The notes beneath the pieces are model-generated. The model did no database searches and was not told the DNA's origin. It worked only from the letters and a program-made list of their open reading frames with translations. From positions 818,501 through 882,500 of the forward strand of contig NC_062249.1 of NCBI RefSeq assembly GCF_905475465.1: a DNA stretch of 64,000 nucleotides, written 5' to 3'. Origin of the DNA: Pieris napi. Lineage: Eukaryota; Arthropoda; Insecta; Lepidoptera; Pieridae. The translations under genes were made by a program, and so were the position numbers. Positions 33,060-42,940 of this stretch are shown here, piece after piece (positions within the stretch are counted from its first letter, which is position 1; each line of letters begins with the position of its first letter).

Positions 33060-33063
33060 TTAC

Positions 33064-33069
33064 AATAAA
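33064..33069 (+). terminator. Poly(A) signal AATAAA of the 243-residue gene
   Basis: It begins five bases after the TGA. The spacing is very short but usable. It lies before the palindrome that starts at 33103. Confidence 0.5.
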
Positions 33070-33102
33070 AAGATTTTTGTCAACCATCAAATCATAACTT
33101 GT

Positions 33103-33578
33103 AAATAAAAATAGGTAAAAAACTTTTTAAGTTAAACGGTTTTATGTTAAACATACATTGCAATGTTTAAGATAAATGTACTAAAAACCAAAAAATAATA
33201 AAATAGATACAGTCGTGGGAATTATAAACATATGCATAGACTAGACTAAAATAAAACCGTGGGGCACGTCAATTGTCTACAATCGTTGATTAAAATGTTT
33301 GTTTTGTAATGTTACACTATAATTAGGCAGTTGTTGTGTTGGCTGCCTATTTTAACGACGAATTAAACGATTCTTCTATCGCACATTAAGTCGATAATTT
33401 GTAGACAATTGACGTGCCCTACGGTTTTATTTTAGTCTAGTCTATGCATATGTTTATAATTCCCACGACTGTATCTATTTTATTATTTTTTGGTTTTTAG
33501 TACATTTATCTTAAACATTGCAATGTATGTTAAACATAAAACCGTTTAACTTAAAAAGTTTTTTACCTATTTTTATTT
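33103..33578. repeat. Near-perfect 476-bp palindrome (180-bp arms, 115-bp loop)
   Basis: The left arm 33103-33282 starts aaataaaaataggtaaaa. The right arm 33398-33578 ends in its complement. I found about two mismatches by eye. The loop carries its own hairpin (taggcag...ctgccta). The right arm runs to within two bases of the helicase stop codon of the Helitron-like element, the left arm to 34 bases after the poly(A) signal of the neighbouring gene. It could be an independent fold-back transposon or part of the Helitron end. I see no target duplication. Confidence 0.85.
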
Positions 33579-33579
33579 T

Positions 33580-35379
33580 CTAGTTTTTTAGTTTTTTATT
33601 TCGCATTCTGTTTAATTCATTTAGTGCTTCATTATTGCAAGGTTTCTTGCCCGTTAGTTTATTGCAGTCCAACTCCTCTATACGTAGTCCCTGCAAAGAT
33701 CTTACTCTACTAAGAGCCACGTAGGCTTGACCTTCTTCAAACAGTTTCGAACCTAAGTATACGACTGCGTGATCCACAGTGCTGCCCTGCATTTTATGTA
33801 TTGTAGAAGCCCATGATAGTATTAAAGGCAACATTCTTCTTTCAGCCGTCCCGTAATTGTACTTAGCTGGAAACTGTATGGCTTTCGGGTGTATAAGATG
33901 TACTCCGTCTCTTGCGAAATCAATTCGGACGGAAGGTACATCTGTTGCATACATCTGAGTTCGACGAAATTGAGGCTAAACGATTTCGTTGATGTAGCCT
34001 ACAGCGCCATTTACTAATCCCTTTGAAACGTCAATATTGGACCGTAGCATGACTTTTGCCCCCACAAATATTTGCAGTTCCGCTGGTAAACCCCCAGTTT
34101 TGTTGATATCAGCTGGTATTTTAGTAGCTATATCCACATTGTCTGCATTTCGTGTGGCGTGTACTAGCTGATCTTGCGCTTTTATTTTGTAAATGCGAGC
34201 ACTATTATTTCTGTACAAATTCAATACAGCAGAGTTGTGGTCGTTAACTTGTTGATTTGTGGGGTATACCCTTAACGCTTTTTCTATTGCAAACTCATCA
34301 CTCGTGTCTTGAAGAAGTCTTCCCATTAAAATACTAAAATGTTGGGTTGTTAGCTCACCGACTCTCAAAGCATTCAAAATATCAATAAAAGTCTGGTCAC
34401 CTTGCTGACGCATTTTTTCAGTTAATTCACACAGCGTGAATAAACGCCAGAGGTTTGTAGCTGGTTGGAGATGTTCTGGCTATTTGAAAACAGGTGTTCC
34501 TGATCGTTTTATAGGAGGCAGTTGTAAAAGATCACCGAAAAGTAATACGTTTACTCCTCCAAAAAACTCATTTTCACAGTTCTTAATTTGCCTTAATCGA
34601 GCGTCCATCATGCATAACATTTGATAAGACACCATGGAAATCTCGTCGACAATCAAAAATTCTGTCTGATGCCATTGTTGCCTCATTATTCGCAAATAGT
34701 TTCCGGACAGTGGTGACATACCTGCTATGCGACCGTCTTTCTGTACAGGCAATTTTAAAGTACTGTGTATCGTAGCTCCATTTATTAATCTAGCTGCAAC
34801 TCCTGTTAGTGAGCAGACTTTAACCGCATCCTTTGCGTAGCACCTATTAATTTGGTCTCGTAATAACTTTAATAGAAAAGTCTTGCCCACACCAGCTCCT
34901 CCTGTAAAGAATATTTTTAAACGTTCTTCAGCACCTGACATTTGATTTTGTATGGACTGTGTAACTAATGTAAAAATTTCCTTTTGTCCTGCATTCATAG
35001 ACTGCTTAGCCTGTAAGAACTGGTCTTCATTCATTGGCAAATAAGGAACTTCTTCTTCATGGTCTAGTTCCATCGGCTCTGCGTGTTCCAGTATCTGAAA
35101 TGCGTGTACTTGCGCGAATGCATTTTTAAGCTGCCTATCACGTTCACGATATATTTCCAAGTAGGCGTTTGTTTGTCTTAAACTTTCTTCGTTGGCGAGA
35201 AACGCATCTCTGGCACTATTAAATTCTCCTAAAAGTTCGGCCTCATTACGATACGGCATATACTGGATTAGTAAACTGTAATAATATGACTCTGGATCAG
35301 AAGCTGCTACGAAGTTAGGTACCCGTACTACAGCTGGCGTGTTTCTAATAGTCATTTTGGTATTGTCTTTGATTGACAT
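33580..35379 (-). pseudogene. Helitron PIF1-like helicase, two in-frame TAG stops
   Basis: This is the superfamily-1 5'-3' helicase part of a Helitron Rep/Hel protein. The frame from 35379 to 33580 is one continuous frame broken only by TAG at 34482-34480 (after GTPVFK) and 33978-33976 (after GYINEIV). Walker A is GGAGVGKTF at about residue 158, Walker B IVDEISM near 242. Late motifs are STIHKMQGSTVD and AYVALSRVRSLQGLRIEEL. Both stops could come from single C-to-T changes in CAG or CAA, but that is inference. N-terminal residues 1-10 repeat the end of the upstream segment because of the insertion. It cannot make full-length helicase without readthrough. Confidence 0.85.
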
Positions 35380-35445
35380 AACTTTTATTCATTTAATAAA
35401 ACACTATTTTGACCGGATTGAAGTTATGTATTAACTAAACGCAAT

Positions 35446-35808
35446 ATGTCCAGCAGACTCAAAGAACACATTGCAGACATAAGACATAGACGACACACAA
35501 AATCAGCAGTCTGTGAACACATACTAGATAGGCCTAATCACTACATACGCTTTGACCAACCGAAAGTACTTGCGAAAGAGAAAAGATTCTTCCCAAGATT
35601 GGTACGCGAAGCCATTGAAATCAAAAAACACCCCAATTTCAATAGAGAAGACGGCCTAAAATTGTCAAACACCTGGGATCCAATAATATCCAAATTAAAA
35701 TCTCAAAAAGAAACACAATCCGCGAAAATAGAGGACACCGTGAGCCATTTTTGCCAAAACCCTCCATCTTTTAGTCGATACCAACTCCGGGGAAATAAAT
35801 ACAGATAA
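35446..35808 (+). pseudogene. Penelope-type GIY-YIG endonuclease C-terminal fragment (120 residues)
   Basis: Reads SSRLKEHIADIRHRR, KSAVCEHILDRPNHYIRFDQ, PRLVREAIEIKKHPNFNRED and GLKLSNTWDPIIS. The patterns 'R..EH..D' and 'KSA..EH' with 'REA.EI.K...NFNR..G..LS..W.P' are typical of the GIY-YIG endonuclease following RT in Penelope-like elements. The GIY and YIG strands and all of the RT are absent. The apparent Met is just the first in the truncated frame. Confidence 0.75.
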
Positions 35809-35889
35809 TGCAACTTTCTCTGCAGCTGTGATACTTTTTGACATTCAACATCTTTTGTCTTCAGTCACCGTGACCACGCACGCTGTAAA

Positions 35890-35925
35890 GCACGCGAAAC
35901 GTCGGATAAATTTAAAACTATGTCA
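35890..35925 (+). ncRNA. Possible degenerate hammerhead-ribozyme remnant in the Penelope-like tail
   Basis: gctgtaaagcacgcgaaacg lies 3' of the ORF. Penelope-like elements can carry hammerhead motifs with a CUGANGA core, short stem II and GAAAC. Here CTG, GAAAC and a possible tiny stem are present, but the CUGANGA core is not canonical (CTGTAAA). Recorded as weak. Confidence 0.15.
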
Positions 35926-36357
35926 AATAGTTGTAAATTTATAATAATACATAACTTCAATCCGGTCAAAATAGTGTTTTATTAAAGTCATTTTGGTGTT
36001 GTCTGTTAAAGTTATAAGACGCCTTCTTGTTGTTTGCTCGTGCGGTGCATAAGCATCGGTATCGATGCTCTCTTCATTTATAACTGGCGGTTTTTTGTAG
36101 TGTGGCTCAAATAACATCGCAAATTCTATGAGACACATATTGTTAAAATCATAGTTGGGGTGCTCTGCTGGTCGCTTTTCATATCGTTCGAAAATATTGG
36201 CACAATATCCTGCTGCTTGACCAGCTTCATTAAACTTCAACACTTTATACCTTTGTTCCGCTTTACGAGTATTGACAAAAATTGTTTTTCTCGAGCTGTC
36301 ACGCATACTCAAATGGCATAGCCTGAAACTTGACGTTCTCTTAATATGCGCATGCAT
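35923..36357 (-). pseudogene. Helitron Rep C-terminal segment in shifted frame
   Basis: It continues the Rep protein after a frameshift: FRLCHLSMRDSSRKTIFVNT, EQRYKVLKF and YCANIFERYEKRP are typical of the segment linking Rep and helicase in Helitrons. The frame differs from that of the ORF ending at 36309 and is the same as that of the helicase beyond the insertion. The segment ends in RRRLITLTDNTKMT, whose last residues recur at the start of the helicase piece (DNTKMT), marking the insertion site. Confidence 0.75.
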
Positions 36358-39300
36358 ATTTTAAACAGCTTACGCGAGACGTCAGTTTCTTCTCTTCTAA
36401 TTTGTTGAATAGCTCGAGATACTTCACCATCTAGGTTTGTAGGTTCTGATTTTGACACGTATTTAGCGATGTAATACACAATCGACTCATTTGTACCACA
36501 TGGTTGTATATCCATATTGGCTTTCCACATTTTTAGCAAAGCAGGACTGTAATTATTTACCCAACCATCTTCACTTTTTCTTTTCAGAACGCAAATGCGA
36601 CCACCGTTGTAGATGAATTCGTTACATGAAGGATCAATAACATGTGTCTCTAAGCATTCCGAGCGTGGAAAGTTGAAACGACAAACAGAATTATTTTTCG
36701 TGCAGGTACTAGTGTGTCGATGTATTTGACAATTTTTAACTAATTCATATAGTTCTGAAGTTTCTGGAGGAATGGCAGTACTACAGACTGAATCAATGCG
36801 AGCTATTCCTTCAGGTGTCGCAACAGACGGGTGATCTTCGATCCAAACAACCATATGCAAATGAGGACTTCCTCTGTTCTGAAACTCGATTCGCCACCAA
36901 TGACCTTTAACTTTACCGCCAAATATTTCAGTATCAGTTTTAAGAAACTGCATTAGCGCATTAACACGTACCATAAAATGTCTACTCACAACAACTGGAT
37001 ACATCTCGATGAGTCTCTGAGTTTCCTGAATATCTAAGTCATCTGGGTCAATGTGCTGTTTACCATCACTAACAAGGAGACCTCTTTTCATATCCTTCCA
37101 GTGAAGATCATTGCAGCTCAATGTAACAAAATAAGTGGGAGGTCCTAAACATCTGATTTGTGCTATAAGATCACTAAGAGCACTACACCAATAAGCAGCG
37201 GAACCTCTTAGATTTTTTAAATATAAGTGCAGGTCTTCCACTCGATTGCCGTTTTCACCTTCAACTTTTCTAGCACAAGCTGCAATGGTTAATTTAACTC
37301 GATAGTACTCAAACATTGATAGAGCATAGAATAGGTAATCGTTGCGCTGAAATCTAACATCAGCACCTAATAAACGAAATTGATAGTAATCCAAAGGACT
37401 TATATTTACGGGCCGTTGTTCTTTCAAACCATTTTTACCATACGGGAAAAGCTGATACCATGCGAACTCTTCTGCTTTTAACTCATAAGCTTCATTCACA
37501 ATATTATTATTCGTCTTTCGTCTGATTTCGTTTACATTTTCAGATACCTCTAGCTCATCTTCAACATCAGGTTGGACGCTATCAATAGGCAACATTACAG
37601 ATGTTTGTATAGGTATAGTTTCAGATCTCAGATTCGAAAGCGGTTGTTGTACTTGTACATCCTGATGAGTGATGGCATCTTCCTGTTGCTGTACTTGAAC
37701 ACCCTGACGAGTGATAATATTTTCCCTCAAATGTACGTCTACGCGTGTAAGGGTGTACGCGATATTACGGGATCCGAGGCATCTTTTACAGATGCGGCGT
37801 AGTTCTTGTAAGTTGTCGCATTCTATAACACAGGCTTTGCCATTTTCTGGTGTTGGTTTTCCTTTTGGGCCACAAGAATGGGAGTCAGCAAGATAGTATT
37901 TGTCTTCACCGCGAAATACGCTAACAGATTTATTTGACGCTGTCAATATTCCTGAAGAATGACTATCAAATAATCTATTTAAAGCTGTATGTAATGTAAT
38001 GCCGATATTATTGGTATTTACAGAATCTTGGAGACTCCCGAATAAAAGAGTGTCTTCATCATATTCTATAGAAAATCGGCATTCATACATTTGTAAACTT
38101 TGCCTGACGATATGAAAGTTTCGTATCTCTAAATATCCTGTTTCATCCAGTTCAGTAGGATCAAGCTGGGTACGAATCCAGCAATATAAGGAGTCACCCG
38201 CTAACATATTAGCATTCAGAATATTGACGTCCCATTGATTAGGGCTTAGGATTGCAGCTCGGACAATGTTCGCCAACGACATAGCACTACATTGTACACC
38301 AGCATATCGCGAAGTAAAGACGTTGTAGTCACCTTGATGCCATGAAGCTCGAATAATTCTTGCAACATTATTAATTGGAATGAATGCATTTCGAATTTCA
38401 TTTTCATTCCTTTCGGACGCTTCATCTTCAGACAATTCGGGCACACTAAGTCGTAGTAACTCCTGGTCACTAATTTGGGCATTATCGTCAATACGTACAT
38501 CTTTGTAAAGCGGGTTATTTCTGATTAACCATCTTAAAGCACTATAGACTTTTTCGCGACATATTGTGAATTCCCTGGTGATGTTCAAATTTTCTAATCG
38601 TTCGGTTACTACAATAATGCCTACCTGGCTTGCAGATCTTGGTAGCATACTAGGCAGTCTTTCACTGACTTCAAAGATATCTTGGGCAAATAAAACTGCC
38701 TGACCGCGAAAACCGTACTGCCCATAGAGGCCACTAAATTTCACGATTTTAACAAAGGGAATTATTCTGCACAGCAAACGTTGTTCCGCCTGTGTCAATG
38801 TTTGAATAACGTCTGGTATAGAACCTGGATCCAGATTATTCCAGTAAGCTTTTGGTGGTGCTGTGGTTTTATTTCTAGTAACATGTGTTTGACAGCGGGA
38901 ACATAATAACAATGATATTTTCGAAGTTAACTCCACAGGTAAGTATGTTAATGCAGCAGCGTTGTACCGAACTGTACGAACTTGATTAGGATAACAACGT
39001 TTGGTACAAATATCACAAACATGTATACAAATTGTGTTAATAGCATTCTCATATGCCTGCAGATTATTAGCTCTGCATTGCTGGGTACGCTCTCGTTGTT
39101 TATTTAACCTCGTATCGCGATGTTCAGGCGTTTCTGAACCCAACTGCTGTCTTTGTCTTTCACGGCTTTGTATTAATCTAACTTCATATTCTTCAGGCGT
39201 TTCTGACGCTGCCATCTGTGTATATCGCTCCCGTTGTTTTGTTAACCTGGCTTCATATTCTTCAGGCGTTTCTGACGCCGTCATTTGTGTATATCGCCGA

Positions 39301-39533
39301 CGTTGCTTTTTTAACCTGGCCTCATATTGCTCAGGTGTTTTTGACGCTAATTGTTCCCGTCGTTTCTGTAATCGACTATTTCTATCACCTTCACTTTCTT
39401 TAGCTCGTTTTGCTTTATACTTTTCTTTCGCTTTTTGAAGCCTTCGTTTACGTTGTGTTGCAGTTTCTGTTTTATTTGTGTTTGTATTTTTTATATTTTT
39501 TTTTACCATTTTGTTCCCACGAGTAATGGACAT
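36309..39533 (-). CDS. Helitron-like Rep protein (HUH nuclease), 1,074 residues, intact frame to a terminal frameshift
   Basis: Rolling-circle replication initiator of a Helitron, which would nick and join DNA at the element ends. Residues 1-55 are Lys/Arg-rich. Residues ~55-165 form four imperfect ~25-residue repeats built on SETPEEYEARLTKQRER. A Cys-rich segment follows (HVCDICTKRCYPNQV, LLLCSRCQTH), as in DUF6570-type N termini. Residues ~520-580 include DKYYLADSHSCGPKGKP. The Helitron_like_N region covers the C-terminal third: YFVTLSCNDLHW, then HUH motif GSPHLHMVVW near residue 889 and the catalytic-tyrosine segment IVYYIAKYVSK near 1019. The normal continuation lies in another frame (36357-35923). 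The long intact frame suggests fairly recent loss of activity. Confidence 0.85.
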   Translation of the reverse strand: MSITRGNKMVKKNIKNTNTNKTETATQRKRRLQKAKEKYKAKRAKESEGDRNSRLQKRREQLASKTPEQYEARLKKQRRRYTQMTASETPEEYEARLTKQRERYTQMAASETPEEYEVRLIQSRERQRQQLGSETPEHRDTRLNKQRERTQQCRANNLQAYENAINTICIHVCDICTKRCYPNQVRTVRYNAAALTYLPVELTSKISLLLCSRCQTHVTRNKTTAPPKAYWNNLDPGSIPDVIQTLTQAEQRLLCRIIPFVKIVKFSGLYGQYGFRGQAVLFAQDIFEVSERLPSMLPRSASQVGIIVVTERLENLNITREFTICREKVYSALRWLIRNNPLYKDVRIDDNAQISDQELLRLSVPELSEDEASERNENEIRNAFIPINNVARIIRASWHQGDYNVFTSRYAGVQCSAMSLANIVRAAILSPNQWDVNILNANMLAGDSLYCWIRTQLDPTELDETGYLEIRNFHIVRQSLQMYECRFSIEYDEDTLLFGSLQDSVNTNNIGITLHTALNRLFDSHSSGILTASNKSVSVFRGEDKYYLADSHSCGPKGKPTPENGKACVIECDNLQELRRICKRCLGSRNIAYTLTRVDVHLRENIITRQGVQVQQQEDAITHQDVQVQQPLSNLRSETIPIQTSVMLPIDSVQPDVEDELEVSENVNEIRRKTNNNIVNEAYELKAEEFAWYQLFPYGKNGLKEQRPVNISPLDYYQFRLLGADVRFQRNDYLFYALSMFEYYRVKLTIAACARKVEGENGNRVEDLHLYLKNLRGSAAYWCSALSDLIAQIRCLGPPTYFVTLSCNDLHWKDMKRGLLVSDGKQHIDPDDLDIQETQRLIEMYPVVVSRHFMVRVNALMQFLKTDTEIFGGKVKGHWWRIEFQNRGSPHLHMVVWIEDHPSVATPEGIARIDSVCSTAIPPETSELYELVKNCQIHRHTSTCTKNNSVCRFNFPRSECLETHVIDPSCNEFIYNGGRICVLKRKSEDGWVNNYSPALLKMWKANMDIQPCGTNESIVYYIAKYVSKSEPTNLDGEVSRAIQQIRREETDVSRKLFKICMRILRERQVSGYAI

Positions 39534-39609
39534 TTAAACGGTCGACCCCCCCAGAGGTCCAATAAAGGGGCAAGGCTATGTACAACAAGATGCGCCTGAG
39601 TCTTGAGGG

Positions 39610-39775
39610 GAAAACGCTAACGACATATCATTTTTATCCACCCTAATGCCATACAGTTCTCGGCGCGTTTTAACCTTTCACCTTAACTTGGGTGGTGTAC
39701 CGCTAACGACGTATCATTTTTAGCCACCCTAACGCCACACAGTCCTCAACACGATACAAAATCTTGACTTGGGTG
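39610..39775. repeat. Two ~82-bp direct repeats upstream of the Rep ORF
   Basis: cgctaacgacatatcatttt (39612) and cgctaacgacgtatcatttt (39693) each lead into 'ccaccctaa.gcca.acag' and 'cttgggtggtg'. They lie between the Rep start and the tandem array, so could belong to the element's 5' region. Confidence 0.7.
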
Positions 39776-39848
39776 GTGGATTCAGGCTGGATTAATCAGA
39801 TACCTAAATTACAGATTCAATTTCTATATTTAAATCTTATTATTATAC

Positions 39849-40487
39849 GCCATTTGGTGGCTGCGCCCATCTTAAATATTGAGGTTGTATAGTGCACTGT
39901 ATTCTTCTTGTCAAGCCCTTTTATTTGATACCCATATTGGTGGGATTGATAAAAAATTGTTATCAGCCATTTGGTAGCGGCGGCCATCTTAGATTTCAAT
40001 TTTGCATAGTAAATTGTATTCTACTTGTTAAGACCTTTCATTTGATACCCATGTTGATGGGATTGATAAAACCTAAGTTATCCGCCATTTTGTAGAGGCC
40101 GCCATCTTGGATTTTAATTTTATATAGTACATTGTATTATATTGGTTGAGCACTTTCATTTGATACCCATATTGATGGGATCGATAAATCCTACGTTATC
40201 CGCCATTTTGTAGCGGCCGCCATCTTGTATTTCAATTTTTTATAGTATATTGTATTCTGCTTGTTGAGCCCTTTCATTTGATACCCATATTGATGGAATT
40301 GATAAAACCTACGTTATCCACCATTTTGTAGCGGCCGCCATCTTGGATTTCAATTTTTTATAGTATATTGTATTCTGCTTGTTAAGCCCTTTCATTTGAT
40401 ACCCATATTGATGGGATTAATAAAACATAAATTATCCGCCATTTTGTAGCGGCGGCCATCTTGAATTTATAATGATAATGAATAAAC
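39849..40487. repeat. Minisatellite: about 5.4 copies of a ~118-bp unit
   Basis: Units start near 39849, 39967, 40083, 40202, 40320 and 40438 (partial). Each has gccattttgtagcggccgcc then atcttggatttcaatttt, ttgtattctgcttgttaagc and tttgatacccatattgatgg. The leftmost unit is most divergent and the middle units are nearly identical. The sequence following (aatttcagattaatcggttg) is also typical of insect repeats, so the element probably continues to ~40600. Confidence 0.85.
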
Positions 40488-40845
40488 ATAATTGTATTGT
40501 CACCAAAATCCAAAGTGTATACAAAATTTCAGATTAATCGGTTGACAGGAAGAGGGTGAAATTTGAATTACTTAATTTGACCCAAGAATAAAACAAACGG
40601 GGTGAGCTAAATAAAACCGTTTAAAAACCAAGTCTTGCAACGCAGTTCTTCTACCGTAAAATGTTAATAAATTCATTCTAATCAAGTTTTTCATCAGACT
40701 TCTAATTTTGTCTACAACGAAGTTAAGAGGGTCGAAAAAGCAAGGTACTGCCATGCTCCCAGATGGAATTATAGTATTTCTATTCTAGAAAGTAATAGAC
40801 CGAATGTGTATTCTACTGTCTGGGCCGTAGATTTCTGTTTTTTTT

Positions 40846-41092
40846 TTATGTAATAAGAGGGAAACGGGCAGGAGGCTCACCTGATGTTAAGTGATACCGC
40901 CCATGGACACTGCTAGAAGGCTCGCAAGTGCGTTGCCGGCCTGGTTTGGTACGCTTTTTTCTTGAAGGACCCTGAGTAGAATTGGTTCGGAAATACTTCA
41001 GCGGGTAGCTGGTTACACATAGTTGTGGTGCGCGGCAAAAACTGCCTTAGAAAACGCTCAGTTGTGCAACGACGGACGTCGAGGTGATACGG
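40846..41092 (-). pseudogene. LINE ORF2 C-terminal fragment
   Basis: The minus strand reads HLDVRRCTTERFLRQFL, PRTTTMCNQLPAEVFPNQF and GSFKKKAY. It is the same LINE end as 19955-20190, with small deletions. It is directly followed by a SINE at 41099. Confidence 0.7.
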
Positions 41093-41098
41093 ATGGTA

Positions 41099-41344
41099 TT
41101 CTGTATCTGTTTCATGATTATTTGTCAATCTAGGCAAGTAGGTGATCAGCCTCCTGTGTCTGACACATGCCGTCGACTAAGGTATAGAATAAGGCAACCC
41201 TGTTTTCTAACGATGTTTTCTTTCACCGTTAAACGAATGTTAAATACGCAAATAGACAGAAAATCCATCGGTGCACAGTCGGGGATCAAACGTACGACCT
41301 GAGGGATGCGAGTCGCACACTGAAGCCACTAGGCCAACACTGAT
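41099..41344 (-). repeat. tRNA-derived SINE
   Basis: Same family as 9764-10049. The right end holds gatgcgagtcgcacactgaa and aggccaacact. The 3' end is lost where it joins the LINE fragment. Confidence 0.75.
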
Positions 41345-42384
41345 AAATTGAGCCTTAATTCACCTTAATAAGCGAGGACTTGAGTTAGTTAAATTGCATT
41401 TTTGCGAACGAAGTTAAGAGCTACGAATCGTTTTTGAAAAGTTTTCCCGTTCACATTCACAATGTATCACGCAAAAACTATTGAAAAGCGTAACTATCTA
41501 TTTTGTAATGGACCAGAAAACTTGTCAGTGCGGCCGGAAAAAACACGGACAATAGCTCAGCAACAAATGTTTTTTCATCCGCGTTCATTTATTCAACGTT
41601 GGCAACCCTCCAAATAGTCTGGCAACACCGACTGCAGTTCGAATTTTAAATACCCGCTATCTTTGTAACGATGTTTTGAATTTTAAGTGTTGCAAGTGTA
41701 CTAATTAGCACTTAAGGAACTCGTAAAAATTATATGAGGCAATTGCAATGTTGGCGGAATTAGCATTTTTGGCATTCTCTTAAGGAGAAGCATATTTTAT
41801 CCTAAATCTCTGTAACTATATTCCAGTCTTGTCGCTGTTGCTGTGTACAAATTATAGCATAGATAGCTTTGTTGTTTTTTGTTCTAGTGTTCTCTTTTTA
41901 AATGTTTGATTTATATAATAATAAATAAATTATTTATTTGCAAAGAAAGTTACGTTAAGGTAGATTAATTATAAAAATCTGCACAATCAGCCATATGAAA
42001 ATAGACACGCAAAAGTCATTTTTATTATCATGACATATAATAAGAATGTTATCATAATGACATAAAAATAAGTTATTTATAATTGTTGTCAAACTTACTT
42101 TGGAGGCACCTTGCCTTTAAAAATATAATCACCTTCCTCTTGAAAGCATCACACGGCAGTGATCTAACTTCTAGGAAGGTGATTAAATAGTTATAAGCCA
42201 CGGCGTAACAATTTTTTTAATACATTGTGGTGCAACATGCGGGCACCCACAGCCATGTGGAATCCCTCGGTATATACAGGCAAATTTGGATGCTTTTTAC
42301 ATTAATAACTGCTTCAAGGATATATAAACTTGGTACTATCAATATACTGAGTTAGTAAAAAAATGGGCAACGCCCATAATAGCC

Positions 42385-42940
42385 TTAATTCATTTTCTTA
42401 GTAACAAAAACTTTATTACATCTACATACACAATTTCCCCATAAAATGATACCATAGCGCAGAACTGAGGCAACATTGCCGTGATAAGCAATACGTACTT
42501 TGAAGCCATTTTGCGAGTTCGACTCAAAGCAAACACAAGTTTATTAAGGTGCGTATCGATAAAATGTGTTGATTTCAAGTAAGATTGATTTTGTTGTAGT
42601 GTTTTGGCTAGAAACTTAGTTGATACGGCTTCCTTAATTGACTCGTTTTTATAAGTAATTTTGATCTTATTGGGTCTGCTATTATAATTCCAAAAATGTA
42701 TATAGTTAGTTTTTTTTTAATTTGCACTTAAATTATTACTCTCCATCCATTCCGTAACATTTACTGTTTCATTCAATAACGATTCGTGGTTACGGGTAGT
42801 ATCTTCGGACACGACAATTGAAATATCATCCGCGTACAGAACGCATTTATTACTAAACAAATTCGGCAAATCATTAATGTACAGAAGAAACAGTAATAGG
42901 CCAAGTATGCTCCCTTGAAGAACTCCTTCATGGCGAATAA
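42385..42940 (-). pseudogene. Decayed Jockey/CR1-like LINE reverse transcriptase fragment
   Basis: Minus-strand pieces include GVLQGSILGLLLFLLYINDL, the catalytic LYADDISIVV, VTEWMESNNL and later KSTHFIDTHLNKLVFALSRT. Several stops and frameshifts are present. This is the palm and thumb region of an RT older than the two intact ones. Confidence 0.7.

Larger units (their letters stand above)
35369..35986 (+). mobile_element. Penelope-like element fragment with 39-bp inverted ends, inserted in the Helitron
   Basis: Flanking 18-bp direct repeats, gtcattttggtattgtct (35351-35368) and gtcattttggtgttgtct (35987-36004), differ at one base and look like the target duplication. Inside, a 39-bp sequence at 35395-35433 (aataaaacactattttgacc...) recurs inverted at about 35945-35983. 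Inverted end extensions of about this size are known for Penelope elements. The body encodes the end of a GIY-YIG domain. 26 bp (35369-35394) lie between the left direct repeat and the left arm and are unexplained. Confidence 0.7.
33580..39533 (-). mobile_element. Helitron-like element coding region (Rep + PIF1 helicase), decayed
   Basis: Minus-strand order is a 1,074-residue Rep-type ORF, a short Rep C-terminal piece in another frame, a Penelope-like insertion, then a PIF1-type helicase. Breaks seen are one frameshift at 36309-36357, the 0.6-kb insertion, and in-frame TAG codons at 34482-34480 and 33978-33976. Non-coding ends are uncertain. The left limit is probably near 33579 or 33103. The right part likely includes the repeats at 39610-40487. 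Confidence 0.85.

Noticed and set aside
34436..34624. Plus-strand open frames over the Helitron coding region (also 37572-37896, 39001-39438)
   Set aside because: They are complementary-strand shadows of the Rep/helicase genes.
39849..40487. The regular array as a CRISPR-like locus
   Set aside because: Units are contiguous 118-bp tandem repeats without unique spacers, and the genome is eukaryotic.
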